Shown in pieces: positions 42,546 to 50,372 of a stretch of 64,000 nucleotides of DNA; position 1 is the stretch's first letter; every line of letters starts with the position of its first letter. The position numbers and the translations under genes were made by a program. Under the pieces are notes generated by a model. The model had not been told where the DNA came from. It ran no database searches and saw nothing but the letters and a program-made list of their open reading frames with translations. The stretch comes from Bacteroidales bacterium (GTDB taxonomy: Bacteria; Bacteroidota; Bacteroidia; Bacteroidales; ML635J-15): NCBI GenBank assembly GCA_017620015.1, contig JAFZRE010000026.1:114578-178577 (forward strand), in the 5' to 3' direction.

Positions 42546-43163
42546 TTATTCATTGTCCATTTTATTAATTCCAACCTTGTAATTCTTCGACAGTGCCTTG
42601 ACCAGCGGAGCCTCAGCCGAAAGTTTTACCATAAATTCCAAACGGCAATCCTCGGTAAAATATTGTGCAACAATCTTTGCATCGAAATCCTTCAAGCATT
42701 TCATTACAAAATTTACCTCGTCGTAAGTGAACGACAGCGAATACGATGCATCAATCGTTTCCTCAACAATTGTTGCATTGTTCAGCGCATCGGTGGCAGC
42801 TGTACGGTATGCGTTTATAAGTCCCGGAATGCCAAGTTTTGTTCCTCCGAAATACCTCACAACCACAATCATGGTATAGGTAAGCCCAAACGAGCGCAAC
42901 TGTCCTAGCACAGGCATTCCCGAACTATTGGAAGGCTCGCCATCATCGCTGCAACGGAAAGTCTCGCCTCTGTCGCCAAGCACAAACGCATACACATGAT
43001 GACGGGCATCGTAGTATTTCTTCTTCACAGCCTGCAGGTTTTCCCTAACCTCGTCTTCGGTTCGCACCGGAAACGCCAGCGAGATAAACTTGCTGCCCTT
43101 CTCAGAATAAAAGCCTTCCGAGTTGGAAACTATGGTCTTATATGTGTCGATAATGTCTGGCAA
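42546..43163 (-). CDS. IMPACT/YigZ family protein
   Basis: A 205-aa protein with the UPF0029 domain: SKFISLAFPV, RHHVYAFVLG, GEPSNSSGMPVLGQL and VVVRYFGGTKLGIPGL, then a small ferredoxin-like C-terminal domain. IMPACT proteins bind nucleic acid or regulate the translation response in eukaryotes, and their bacterial role is unsettled. The start codon is TTG (no ATG is available). A -7 box at 43183-43190 only 20 nt upstream fixes it. Confidence 0.85.
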   Translation of the reverse strand: MPDIIDTYKTIVSNSEGFYSEKGSKFISLAFPVRTEDEVRENLQAVKKKYYDARHHVYAFVLGDRGETFRCSDDGEPSNSSGMPVLGQLRSFGLTYTMIVVVRYFGGTKLGIPGLINAYRTAATDALNNATIVEETIDASYSLSFTYDEVNFVMKCLKDFDAKIVAQYFTEDCRLEFMVKLSAEAPLVKALSKNYKVGINKMDNE

Positions 43164-43182
43164 AACTGAAAAGAATTTTGTG

Positions 43183-43190
43183 CAAAGTTA
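43183..43190 (-). promoter_or_regulatory. -7 box TAACTTTG for the IMPACT gene
   Basis: It lies 20 nt upstream of the TTG at 43163 and so supports that non-ATG start. Confidence 0.55.
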
Positions 43191-43216
43191 TGAAAAAACT
43201 ATCATTGTCTGAAATT

Positions 43217-43291
43217 GGTAGATTACGGATAGCCGTCTTCACAACGCTCCTCGTTCCGTATCGCGTGCTACGACTGGCTTCCGAAATGACC
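43217..43291 (-). repeat. 75-bp repeat, family B, copy 1
   Basis: Read on the minus strand it starts GGTCATTTCGGAAGC and ends TCCGTAATCTACC. It matches 54444-54519 at about 88% by eye, with the same length. It lies between convergent or neighbouring minus-strand genes. Confidence 0.85.
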
Positions 43292-43296
43292 ATTTA

Positions 43297-44328
43297 TTAT
43301 TCCTCCTCCTTGTAATACACCTTGTAGAACTTTCCCTTTTCGTCCTCGCCCTGCTCAATGAGGTTGCGGTTGCCGTGGACATAAATGTGGAAATTCTTGT
43401 CCAGCTTGATGACACTCTTGAAGGCACGGCTCTGCTTCTTTACCGCCGAATCGGAAATGTCGAAACTTTCGGGAATCTCGAAGTCGTTTTCGCGCGAAAA
43501 AGTATCCTTGAAAGTTTGGAACTGCTGGATGACTTCGGGCTGCTGGATTACCGAATCCTCGAAGTTCTGCATCTCGAAGTTTTCGTTTTCCTTGAAAAAC
43601 TTCACCGAACGGTTGAGCAAATCGGCCTGGTCGGCTTTCGACATCTCAAACTGTTGCGGCATTTCCTTGGTGACAAAGTTCTTGTACATCGACATCACAT
43701 TGTGTGTATTGTAGTACTTGTCCTGACGCTGCTTGATATGCAAAAAATCATCGGTCCAGTAGTGCGCCTCGGTGCGGTTGGTATTGTCGATAACCTTGAC
43801 CACAAAGCCGTTTTCGCGCTCGTGGTTGAACACGATGCAGCCTTTGTCCATCTTTCGCGGGTTGATGCCACGGTCGCACTCGACGCAGAAGTTTTCGCCG
43901 TCGCGCTTGACCTTGAGGAATGTGTCCTTGTTTTCGGACTTGAATAAACCTACGGCATCAACAATCTCGCCATCGACCTCGCAGTCGCGGAAGAGCACCA
44001 CATAAAATTCGCCCGACTTGATGTTGGGATGCGAACTTTTTTCGTACAGATGCTTGGTTAGGTTTACCGACTGCTCGAAAAGCTGCGAACTGTCATCAAA
44101 AATCTTGGCTACATAGTCGCAAACCTCGTTGTAGGACAATTCGCTGTCGTGATAGAAGTTGTATAGTTCGTCCGACTTGAACGACAAAAGGAAGTAGTCG
44201 CGCAAGATTTCCTTCATTTCGTCATCAACTTCCATCACCGATTTCGACAGGCTGTAGCCCTCATCTTCGGCCTTGCTACCTACAATATGTATTGCAAAGG
44301 CTTCTATATTAGTGTTTTCGGTTATCAT
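43297..44328 (-). CDS. Nucleoid-associated protein (NdpA/YejK-like)
   Basis: A 343-aa protein of the 37-kDa nucleoid-associated family. Landmarks are IEAFAIHIVGSKAEDEGYSLS at the start, LYEKSSHPNIKSGEFYVVLF near 98, and CIVFNHERENGFVVKVIDN near 170. Family members bind the nucleoid in Gammaproteobacteria, and Bacteroidetes homologues are often called by homology only. It is alone on its transcript, with a -7 box at 44360-44367. Confidence 0.85.
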   Translation of the reverse strand: MITENTNIEAFAIHIVGSKAEDEGYSLSKSVMEVDDEMKEILRDYFLLSFKSDELYNFYHDSELSYNEVCDYVAKIFDDSSQLFEQSVNLTKHLYEKSSHPNIKSGEFYVVLFRDCEVDGEIVDAVGLFKSENKDTFLKVKRDGENFCVECDRGINPRKMDKGCIVFNHERENGFVVKVIDNTNRTEAHYWTDDFLHIKQRQDKYYNTHNVMSMYKNFVTKEMPQQFEMSKADQADLLNRSVKFFKENENFEMQNFEDSVIQQPEVIQQFQTFKDTFSRENDFEIPESFDISDSAVKKQSRAFKSVIKLDKNFHIYVHGNRNLIEQGEDEKGKFYKVYYKEEE

Positions 44329-44359
44329 TTTGTTTTTAAATTTTCGGTTGTGAAGATAG

Positions 44360-44367
44360 CAAAATTA
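44360..44367 (-). promoter_or_regulatory. -7 box TAATTTTG for the nucleoid-associated protein
   Basis: A consensus match 32 nt upstream of the ATG at 44328. Confidence 0.55.
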
Positions 44368-44394
44368 TCTCAAATCTTTCAGTACTTGTAATAA

Positions 44395-44458
44395 GCTTAT
44401 TTGAAATTTTTGAAATAGTTTTATTTGAAATAATTCTATTTGAAATAAGTTTATTTCA
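44395..44458. repeat. Degenerate TTATTTGAAAT tandem repeat
   Basis: Four or more ATTTGAAAT-like units spaced about 10-17 nt. The rest of the 44329-44679 gap holds two small hairpins and no gene. Confidence 0.5.
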
Positions 44459-44608
44459 TCAGGGCCATTCTCATAAACAAAAAATGCCCACAATTGTTGA
44501 ATTTTTTTATCGAATCGGATACGGAGTGCCCTTCGAGAAAATAACATGAGTTATGGAAAAACATTTTTTTAAATCCCACCTATTTATGTTCTAGATTAAC
44601 CATATAAC

Positions 44609-44671
44609 TATGCCCGTTAGGGCATACATAACAATAGAAAAAATCATTTTTTTCAGTTACCCCGTAGGGGT
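44609..44671. repeat. Two hairpins 3' of the transposase pseudogene
   Basis: TATGCCCGTTAGGGCATA (44609-44626) and ACCCCGTAGGGGT (44659-44671) are palindromes with a G-T-A-like centre. Together with the two at 45157-45220 they bracket the pseudogene. Confidence 0.75.
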
Positions 44672-44679
44672 TTCACATT

Positions 44680-45141
44680 TCATTGTATTTCATGAAAAAT
44701 GTAACGTTCATCGTATTCAATTCCGAAATCTTTGAGCAATTCTTCATATTCCTCCCTAAATTTTTTAACTTTATGATGTTCTTCCTGATTGTCAATATAA
44801 TTGGCAACATTCGAAATTTGTGATTTCGCGTATGTGAATGCTCCGTATCCAGACTGCCATGAGAATTTTCCGGGGACAAGTTTTCATTCGTTAATCCATA
44901 GCGATGAACTTCGTTTCACATCGGCCATTAGATCGGAAATGGACTGAGTAGGTGACATGCTGACAAGGATATGAATGTGGTCTGATACTCCGCCAATTGC
45001 CATAAGTTTGTGACCTTTGTTGCTGATTATTCCTGTAATGTATTTGTACAAATCATCCTTCCATGCTTGCTTGATTAGTCCCATGCGATTCTGTACCGCA
45101 AAAACGAAATGAACATAAATCTGACAATATGTATTAGCCAT
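44680..45141 (-). pseudogene. IS200-type (Y1/HUH) transposase, interrupted by one TGA
   Basis: The 154-codon frame from ATG at 45141 reads as an IS200-family transposase (MANTYCQIYVHFVFAVQN, HUH motif DHIHILVS, WINE). It hits a TGA at 44884-44886, then continues in the same frame as KLVPGKFSWQSGYGAFTY and VANYIDNQEEHH to a TGA at 44680. The predicted catalytic Tyr lies after the stop. One codon change or readthrough would restore the full protein, so decay is recent or the stop is suppressed. It is bracketed by small hairpins. Confidence 0.85.
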
Positions 45142-45156
45142 TTGATTGTTGTGTGA

Positions 45157-45220
45157 AACCCCTATGGGGTTGGTTTGTAATTGATTTCTTATTTATTGGT
45201 ATGCAACCTCTACGAGGTTG
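45157..45220. repeat. Two hairpins 5' of the transposase pseudogene
   Basis: AACCCCTATGGGGTT (45157-45171) and CAACCTCTACGAGGTTG (45204-45220). The second has the same CCTC-NNN-GAGG core as the 13983-14244 cluster. Confidence 0.8.
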
Positions 45221-45298
45221 AAAAACCATTTTGTTTTTAAATGGTTTATAAAAATGCCCACCTTTCCGATGGGCATTTTATATTGATTTTAGGTAATG

Positions 45299-46279
45299 TT
45301 ACCAACCTAAAACATAGCTGAAAAGCAAAGGTGCTACGATTGTTGCGTCCGATTCGATGATGAAACGTGGAGTGTCCTTCGAGAGTTTACCCCAGGTAAT
45401 CTTTTCGTTCGGAACTGCGCCCGAGTACGAGCCGTATGATGTTGTACAGTCGCTAATCTGGCAGAAGTAAGCCCACAACGGAGTGCCGTGCCATTCGAGG
45501 TCCTGTTCCATCATAGGAACTACGCAAATCGGGAAGTCGCCTGCTGTACCGCCACCAATCTGGAAGAAGCCAACGCCCTTGCCGCCGCTGTTCTTCTTGT
45601 ACCATTCGGTGAGGAATATCATGGTTTCGATACCGTTCTTAATCATCGAGATCGACGGATCGAATTCGCCGCGGATGCAGTGTGCGGTGTAGATGTTTGC
45701 TGTGGTGCAGTCTTCCCAAGCGGGAACTATGATAGGAATATTCTTTTCGCAAGCTGCAAGAACCCAGCTGTCCTTCGGGTCGATTTCGTAGTACTGTTCG
45801 AGAACGCCGCTGCGGAGAAGTCTGTAAATAACTTCCCATGCGAAAAGACGTTCGCCCTTAGCCTTCATGTCCTTCCAAATGTCAACCAAATGGTGTTCGA
45901 GACGACGGAATGCTTCCTCTTCGGGGATGCAGGTGTCGGTAACACGGTTGTAGTGGTTGTTGAGGAGTTCGTGTTCCTGTTCCGGAGTAAGGTCACGGTA
46001 GTTAGGAACGCGGTAGTAGTGGTTGTGAGCCACGAGGTTCATGATGTCCTCTTCGAGGTTGTTTGCCGAGCAGCAGACAATGCTAATCTTGTCCTGACGG
46101 ATCATTTCAGCGAGCGAAAGTCCGATTTCGGCGGTACTCATAGCACCTGCCATAGCAAGCATCATCTTTCCGCCTGCTTTGATGTGTTCGTCGTATGCCT
46201 TTGCAGCATCTACTATTACTGCCGAATTGAAATGACGGTAGTGGTGTGTAATGAATTGTGAAATAGGTCCTTTTTCCAT
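45299..46279 (-). CDS. Deoxyhypusine synthase-like protein
   Basis: A 326-aa NAD-dependent enzyme of the deoxyhypusine/homospermidine synthase family. A conserved Lys is seen in NEKITWGKL near residue 300, in the position of the aminobutyl-carrying lysine, with GGGTAGDFP as a nucleotide loop. Bacteria lack eIF5A, the eukaryotic substrate, so a polyamine role is likelier. It starts 11 nt after agmatinase on the same strand, and together these genes may convert arginine-derived putrescine onward. Confidence 0.88.
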   Translation of the reverse strand: MEKGPISQFITHHYRHFNSAVIVDAAKAYDEHIKAGGKMMLAMAGAMSTAEIGLSLAEMIRQDKISIVCCSANNLEEDIMNLVAHNHYYRVPNYRDLTPEQEHELLNNHYNRVTDTCIPEEEAFRRLEHHLVDIWKDMKAKGERLFAWEVIYRLLRSGVLEQYYEIDPKDSWVLAACEKNIPIIVPAWEDCTTANIYTAHCIRGEFDPSISMIKNGIETMIFLTEWYKKNSGGKGVGFFQIGGGTAGDFPICVVPMMEQDLEWHGTPLWAYFCQISDCTTSYGSYSGAVPNEKITWGKLSKDTPRFIIESDATIVAPLLFSYVLGW

Positions 46280-46290
46280 TTCTTTAGTTT

Positions 46291-47145
46291 TTAAAGTTCT
46301 TCGAATATATAAGTTAAAATCTTGAAATACAGTTTTGCTGCGAGGAAATCCGATGACTTGTCGGCCGGATTCGGAGCGAGTTCAACTATGTCGAAACCGA
46401 CGATTTTTTTCTGCTTTGCCAATTTCTTGAGCAGTTTGAGTGTAGGATACCAGGTCATTCCTCCCGGTTCGGGTGTTCCTGTTGATGGCAGCACCGACGG
46501 GTCGAAATAGTCGAGGTCGATGGATAGGTAAACATTGTCGGTAAGCTTGTCGATGACTTCCTGCTGCCAGTCGTCGGTACGTTCGGCAATGTCTTCGGCG
46601 CGGAAAACATTTTCGCGCTTCGAGTATTGCTTTTCCGAAATGTCCATGCTGCGAATTCCAACCTGTATAAGATTGGTATGCTTTGATGCCCAGTGCATTG
46701 CGCAAGCGTGGCTGAACGGAGTGCCTTCGTACTCGCTGCGAAGGTCTGAATGTGCGTCAAGGTGCAACACGCTCAGGTTGTCAAAATGCTCAACAGTTGA
46801 CATTATTGCGCCGATTGAAACCGAATGTTCACCACCAATCATGGTGAAAAGCTTGCCGTCATTGTAGAATTTGTCGGCTTTTGCTTTCACCTGCATAGCC
46901 ATTTGTTCGGGGTCCTTGTTACAGTCCATTATGTCATCAAGCCAAACGCCTTGTTTGTAAACCTCGCTGTCGGATTCGAGGTCGTAGATTTCCATGTTTT
47001 CCGATGCTTCGAGGAAGGCTTCGGGACCTTGGTCGGCACCTTTCACCCAAGTGGATGTCTCGTCGTAAGGCACTGGTAACACCACAACTTTGGCGTTTTC
47101 GTAGCCAGCATATTCTTCTGGAATTCCTGCGTAAGTTCTGTCCAT
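46291..47145 (-). CDS. speB: Agmatinase (ureohydrolase)
   Basis: A 284-aa Mn-dependent ureohydrolase that splits agmatine to putrescine and urea. Metal ligands are in GGEHSVSIG, LHLDAHSDLR and SIDLDYFDPS. SFAHACAM-like and TGTPEPGGMTW blocks fit agmatinase. The ATG at 47145 is used, since the longer frame needs TTG. A -7 box lies at 47167-47174. It forms a two-gene operon with the deoxyhypusine synthase-like gene. Confidence 0.9.
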   Translation of the reverse strand: MDRTYAGIPEEYAGYENAKVVVLPVPYDETSTWVKGADQGPEAFLEASENMEIYDLESDSEVYKQGVWLDDIMDCNKDPEQMAMQVKAKADKFYNDGKLFTMIGGEHSVSIGAIMSTVEHFDNLSVLHLDAHSDLRSEYEGTPFSHACAMHWASKHTNLIQVGIRSMDISEKQYSKRENVFRAEDIAERTDDWQQEVIDKLTDNVYLSIDLDYFDPSVLPSTGTPEPGGMTWYPTLKLLKKLAKQKKIVGFDIVELAPNPADKSSDFLAAKLYFKILTYIFEEL

Positions 47146-47166
47146 TGTAAGTTTCAATTATTTCCG

Positions 47167-47174
47167 CAAAAGTA
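47167..47174 (-). promoter_or_regulatory. -7 box TACTTTTG for speB and the DHS-like gene
   Basis: It lies 22 nt before the speB ATG. Confidence 0.6.
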
Positions 47175-47204
47175 TGCTTTATTATTGAAATGTGGAAGAA
47201 AAAA

Positions 47205-48083
47205 TTAGCGAAGCAGATATTTTGAGATTTCGTCGGCTAACAATTTTGGCTTCTCGAAATGTATCCTATGAGTGCAATCAGGAATTTCAACGATTTCACT
47301 GTTTGGAAATATGTATTTTGTGGTCTTGTAGTCGGATGAAGGCAAAAACTCTGAATCTAACGCCCTGATAAACAAGGTTGGAACTTCAATCTTTTTATCA
47401 ATAAAATCATCCGCATCGAAACCGTCGGTCAGTTTGTCGAAATTGTTGAATACGGCATCAATGTCAATTTGCCACGAAAATGCCTTGCCGTCGTATCTTA
47501 TGTTACCAATGATTGCGCGCTTGGTATCGTCGTCGAAAGAGGAGATTCCGTTGGCAAATTCGGCAAATGAATGAAAGTCGGAAAGCGGAAGGTTTTTTAC
47601 CGCCAGAACTTGATTCATAAGATTGGTTACAAGCGCATTGCTTTCCAAAAGCGAGTTCATCCTGCAGGGCGAAATGTCGATGACAACCGCCTTTTCAAGC
47701 ATCTGCGGATATTTCAGCGCAAACTGCATGGCTGTCTTTCCGCCCAATGAATGTCCTACAAAGGTGAATTTCTCAATGTTGTGCTCGTCTGCGTATACCT
47801 TCACATCGTCTGCCATTTCATCAAACGACATCGTAGGGCAGCGTTTTGCATCGCGGTGATTGCGGAGAGGAAGAAGGTGGACGGAGAAGGAGGACGAAAG
47901 CAGGTCGGCGATGGGGTTCCAGGAGAGGGTGCAGTCGAAGAGGCCGTGGAGAATGAAAATGGGCGGATGGGCTAGCAGGCGAACAGGCTGACAGGCTGAC
48001 AGTCGCTCAGTCTGTCTGTTGTCCTGGTCTTCTCCTGTTTGCTGGTTACCCTTTGAGGTATGATATAAATTTTTGGATTGCAT
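47205..48083 (-). CDS. Alpha/beta-hydrolase (YbfF-like) with an inserted repeat near the N-terminus
   Basis: A 292-aa hydrolase with the HGLFD oxyanion loop, nucleophile elbow GHSLGG, catalytic acid region IRALDSEFLP and a final His in DCTHRIHFEKP. Relatives usually run directly from the first strand (about LYYxxxGxG) to HGLF. Here 25-29 extra residues (NQQTGEDQDNRQTERLSACQ and following) lie between. They are encoded by tandem CAGGCTGA/AGCCTG words also found at 48440-48471. The start at 48083 overlaps the four-helix-bundle gene end by 38 nt. Confidence 0.85.
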   Translation of the reverse strand: MQSKNLYHTSKGNQQTGEDQDNRQTERLSACQPVRLLAHPPIFILHGLFDCTLSWNPIADLLSSSFSVHLLPLRNHRDAKRCPTMSFDEMADDVKVYADEHNIEKFTFVGHSLGGKTAMQFALKYPQMLEKAVVIDISPCRMNSLLESNALVTNLMNQVLAVKNLPLSDFHSFAEFANGISSFDDDTKRAIIGNIRYDGKAFSWQIDIDAVFNNFDKLTDGFDADDFIDKKIEVPTLFIRALDSEFLPSSDYKTTKYIFPNSEIVEIPDCTHRIHFEKPKLLADEISKYLLR

Positions 48084-48390
48084 GGATTTGATTCTCAATC
48101 AATTCTCGTAATTTGTCGGCTTCTTCTGTATTACATATTCCCAAATCTTCACATAAATAAAGCATACTTTTTACTTCCGCGCAACTGCCTTTTGCAATTA
48201 CAAGATAACGAATAAATATTTTGTCTGAACCACTTTCTTTTCCTTCCGCAATATTATTCATTATTGATACAGCAGCCCTTTGAATTTGGTCCCTAAAACC
48301 GAAATCTTTGTGATTCTCCATCATCCTATATATTTGATTCACAATGACCCTGGAATTAGTCCATATTTTTAGGTCTTCAAAGTTGCTCAT
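48046..48390 (-). CDS. Four-helix bundle protein (23S rRNA-intervening-sequence type)
   Basis: A 114-aa protein of the S23/IVP-like four-helix bundle family: LKIWTNSRVIVNQIYRMM, FGFRDQIQRAAVSIMNNIAEG and GSCAEVKSMLYL are the recurring blocks. Members were first seen inside 23S rRNA genes and now appear as small genes scattered in Bacteroidetes. The role is unclear. It overlaps the downstream hydrolase gene. Confidence 0.88.
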   Translation of the reverse strand: MSNFEDLKIWTNSRVIVNQIYRMMENHKDFGFRDQIQRAAVSIMNNIAEGKESGSDKIFIRYLVIAKGSCAEVKSMLYLCEDLGICNTEEADKLRELIENQIHAIQKFISYLKG

Positions 48391-48439
48391 ATTTATTATG
48401 GTTTAATACACAAGGAATAGGCTCGCGGACAATTGGCGG

Positions 48440-48471
48440 TTAGCCTGTTAGCCTGCAAGCCTGTTAGCCTT
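48440..48471. repeat. Tandem AGCCTGTTAGCCTG units
   Basis: Repeats of AGCCTG at about 8-nt period, matching the words within the hydrolase coding region (around 47975-48001 on the opposite orientation). Confidence 0.6.
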
Positions 48472-48479
48472 TAATACAT

Positions 48480-49499
48480 TTAATACGCCGCTACGAACTG
48501 CTCCAAGAACCTAATATCGTTCTCGAAGAACAACCTTAAGTCCTTGACGCCGAAGCGCAACATGGCGATACGCTCGATGCCCATGCCGAATGCGAAACCT
48601 GAATAAACCTTCGGGTCGATGCCGGCAGCCTTGAAGACATTGGGGTGAACCATACCGCAACCGAGAATCTCGAGCCAGCCGCTACCCTTGCACACATTGC
48701 AGCCCTTGCCTCCGCAGAGCGAACAGCTTACATCGACCTCTGCCGACGGCTCGGTGAACGGGAAATACGACGGACGCATACGAATCTGCGACTTCTCGCC
48801 GAAGAATTCCTTTGCAAAGTAGTCGAGTGTCTGCTTGAGGTCGGCGAAGGAGACATTCTTGTCAACGTACAGACCTTCAATCTGATGGAACTGGCAGTGT
48901 GCGCGTGCCGAGATGGCCTCGTTGCGGAAAACTCGTCCTGGTGAAAGACTGCGGATTGGCGGAGCCATTGTTTCCATTTCGCGCGACTGTCCCGACGAGG
49001 TGTGGGTGCGGAGCAGAACATTCATATCCGAAGAGATGAAGAAAGTGTCTTGCATGTCGCGTGCCGGATGATCGGGCGGGAAGTTCATTTTCTCGAAGCA
49101 GTGGGCATCGTCCTCGATTTCCTGGCTTTCGTTTACGCTGAAACCTATTTTGGTGAAGATGTTTACGATTTCGTTCCTTACTATCGACAGCGGATGGCGT
49201 GCACCGAGGTTCATCGGGTCGCCGGGACGGCTAAGGTCGAGTTCTACTTTGCCGTCGTTGCTTACCTGCAACGAAGCCTTCAGTTCTTCCAACTTGGCAA
49301 GAGCCGTCTGCTTAAGTTCGTTTATGCGCTGGCCGACTTCCTTTTTCTGTTCGGCAGGAACATTTCTGAAATCGTCGAACAATGCGGGTATCAAGCCTTT
49401 CTTCGACAAGTATTTTAATCTGAAATCTTCAACTTCTTCAATTGCCTTGGGTGCGAAATTTGCAACCTCTTCGCTTATTTTTCTAATACGGTCTAACAT
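48480..49499 (-). CDS. pheS: Phenylalanine-tRNA ligase alpha subunit
   Basis: A 339-aa class II synthetase alpha subunit: an N-terminal coiled-coil tRNA-binding arm (1-90), then the catalytic core with GRVFRNEAISARAHCQFHQIEG and FGMGIERIAMLRFGVKDLR. A CSLCGGKGCNVCKGSGW cysteine cluster near 280, of the kind seen in Bacteroidetes PheS, may bind metal. The start at 49499 begins MLDRIRK, and a longer frame from 49547 is less likely because a -7 box at 49516-49523 lies within it. Confidence 0.95.
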   Translation of the reverse strand: MLDRIRKISEEVANFAPKAIEEVEDFRLKYLSKKGLIPALFDDFRNVPAEQKKEVGQRINELKQTALAKLEELKASLQVSNDGKVELDLSRPGDPMNLGARHPLSIVRNEIVNIFTKIGFSVNESQEIEDDAHCFEKMNFPPDHPARDMQDTFFISSDMNVLLRTHTSSGQSREMETMAPPIRSLSPGRVFRNEAISARAHCQFHQIEGLYVDKNVSFADLKQTLDYFAKEFFGEKSQIRMRPSYFPFTEPSAEVDVSCSLCGGKGCNVCKGSGWLEILGCGMVHPNVFKAAGIDPKVYSGFAFGMGIERIAMLRFGVKDLRLFFENDIRFLEQFVAAY

Positions 49500-49515
49500 C
49501 GATGTAAAATTTTTG

Positions 49516-49523
49516 CAAAAATA
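49516..49523 (-). promoter_or_regulatory. -7 box TATTTTTG for pheS
   Basis: It lies 17 nt upstream of the ATG at 49499 and supports that start. Confidence 0.6.
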
Positions 49524-49590
49524 AAACTTATAGCGGAATAAATTCAAATAAATTTTCTTCTCTCAGCAACACACATTTTGTATTTTTCCT

Positions 49591-49598
49591 TACTTTTG
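49591..49598 (+). promoter_or_regulatory. -7 box TACTTTTG for the candidate RNA
   Basis: A plus-strand consensus -7 box with no gene start for 220 nt, but with a structured, terminator-bounded stretch directly after it. Confidence 0.5.
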
Positions 49599-49604
49599 TC
49601 CCGT

Positions 49605-49758
49605 TAACCATAAATTTTACGAAACAGGAAGAAGAATATAACATTTAACATACAGCAAGATAGCGTTTAACTGACTATTTTTCTTGGTAAAGCTGGAACT
49701 TTGAAAAAGAAAAATCAATAGAAGTGAAACGCTCGCGACTTATGTCGTGAGTTTTTTT
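49605..49758 (+). ncRNA. Candidate structured RNA or long leader, about 155 nt
   Basis: After the -7 box, a long stem can form: AGCGTTT (49662-49668) with AAACGCT (49727-49733), and inside it ATTTTTCTT (49677-49685) with AAGAAAAAT (49707-49715). Directly after comes a terminator hairpin, CTCGCGAC/GTCGTGAG (49732-49751), and seven Ts. The two hairpins share GCTC, so they might compete, as in an attenuator. The HTH gene starts 60 nt later. It could be an sRNA or that gene's attenuating leader. Confidence 0.5.
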
Positions 49759-49818
49759 ATTGATTTTTCAGGTTTTCCAGGCCTTCCAAGAAGATAAAAT
49801 TTGCTCACGACATTTTTT

Positions 49819-50058
49819 ATGGAAGAAATTCACATCGGAAATATGATAAGGCAGGAATTGAAACGACAGGGACGGACGGTCACCTGGTTTGCCGCCGCCA
49901 TACATTCCGACCGCAGCAACACCTACAAGATGCTGAAAAAGCCGAGCATAGACCTTGCCTTGCTGATAAAAATCTCTGAACTGCTTGGACATGATTTCTT
50001 GATGGAATGCTCGAAGAAATTGACAATTTCTCTGCAAACCGAAAACAGGACAAAATAA
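49819..50058 (+). CDS. Small XRE-like helix-turn-helix protein
   Basis: A 79-aa DNA-binding protein: IGNMIRQELKRQGRTVTWFA, NTYKMLKKPSIDLALLIKIS and LGHDFL give an HTH of the kind common near mobile regions in Bacteroidales. The start at 49819 begins MEEIHIG. The short extension from 49801 is also open. The gene sits just after the candidate RNA and before the convergent toxin gene. Confidence 0.75.
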   Translation: MEEIHIGNMIRQELKRQGRTVTWFAAAIHSDRSNTYKMLKKPSIDLALLIKISELLGHDFLMECSKKLTISLQTENRTK

Positions 50059-50060
50059 AA

Positions 50061-50372
50061 CTAATGCAAATTAGATGTGGCTATAATCCCATCAATCACA
50101 ACAAATTGACCATCGATATGGAAGATAATATTCCATTTTCTATTTTTTGTAATCAGGCGTTTTGCTTGAGGATGAAGTTGCTTTGCTGTTTGCCACTGCG
50201 AAAACTGCATAGCATCAGCAAGCAAAGGATTTGAGAGTTCTCTTATTTCATCAAGCAATTGGTCGGTATATTTCATAGCCAGATTTTCTGACGCTACCGA
50301 AGTTATATATTGGGTGATTTCAGCCAAGTTATTCCAAACATTGTCAGTAACAACAAGCCTATATCTTTTCAT
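50061..50372 (-). CDS. ParE/RelE-type toxin
   Basis: A 103-aa protein with the RelE/ParE fold pattern: YRLVVTDNVWNNLAEITQYI (first strand and helix pair), AKRLITKNRKWNIIFHIDG and FVVIDGIIATSN at the end. Such toxins block replication or translation. Its start overlaps the antitoxin stop by 14 nt, a usual TA arrangement. Confidence 0.85.
   Translation of the reverse strand: MKRYRLVVTDNVWNNLAEITQYITSVASENLAMKYTDQLLDEIRELSNPLLADAMQFSQWQTAKQLHPQAKRLITKNRKWNIIFHIDGQFVVIDGIIATSNLH

Noticed and set aside
44365..44547. 60-aa frame over the TTATTTGAAAT repeat
   Set aside because: It is low-complexity and follows the tandem repeat.
44673..44879. Separate 68-aa minus-strand protein
   Set aside because: It is in a different frame from the transposase tail, which explains this DNA better.
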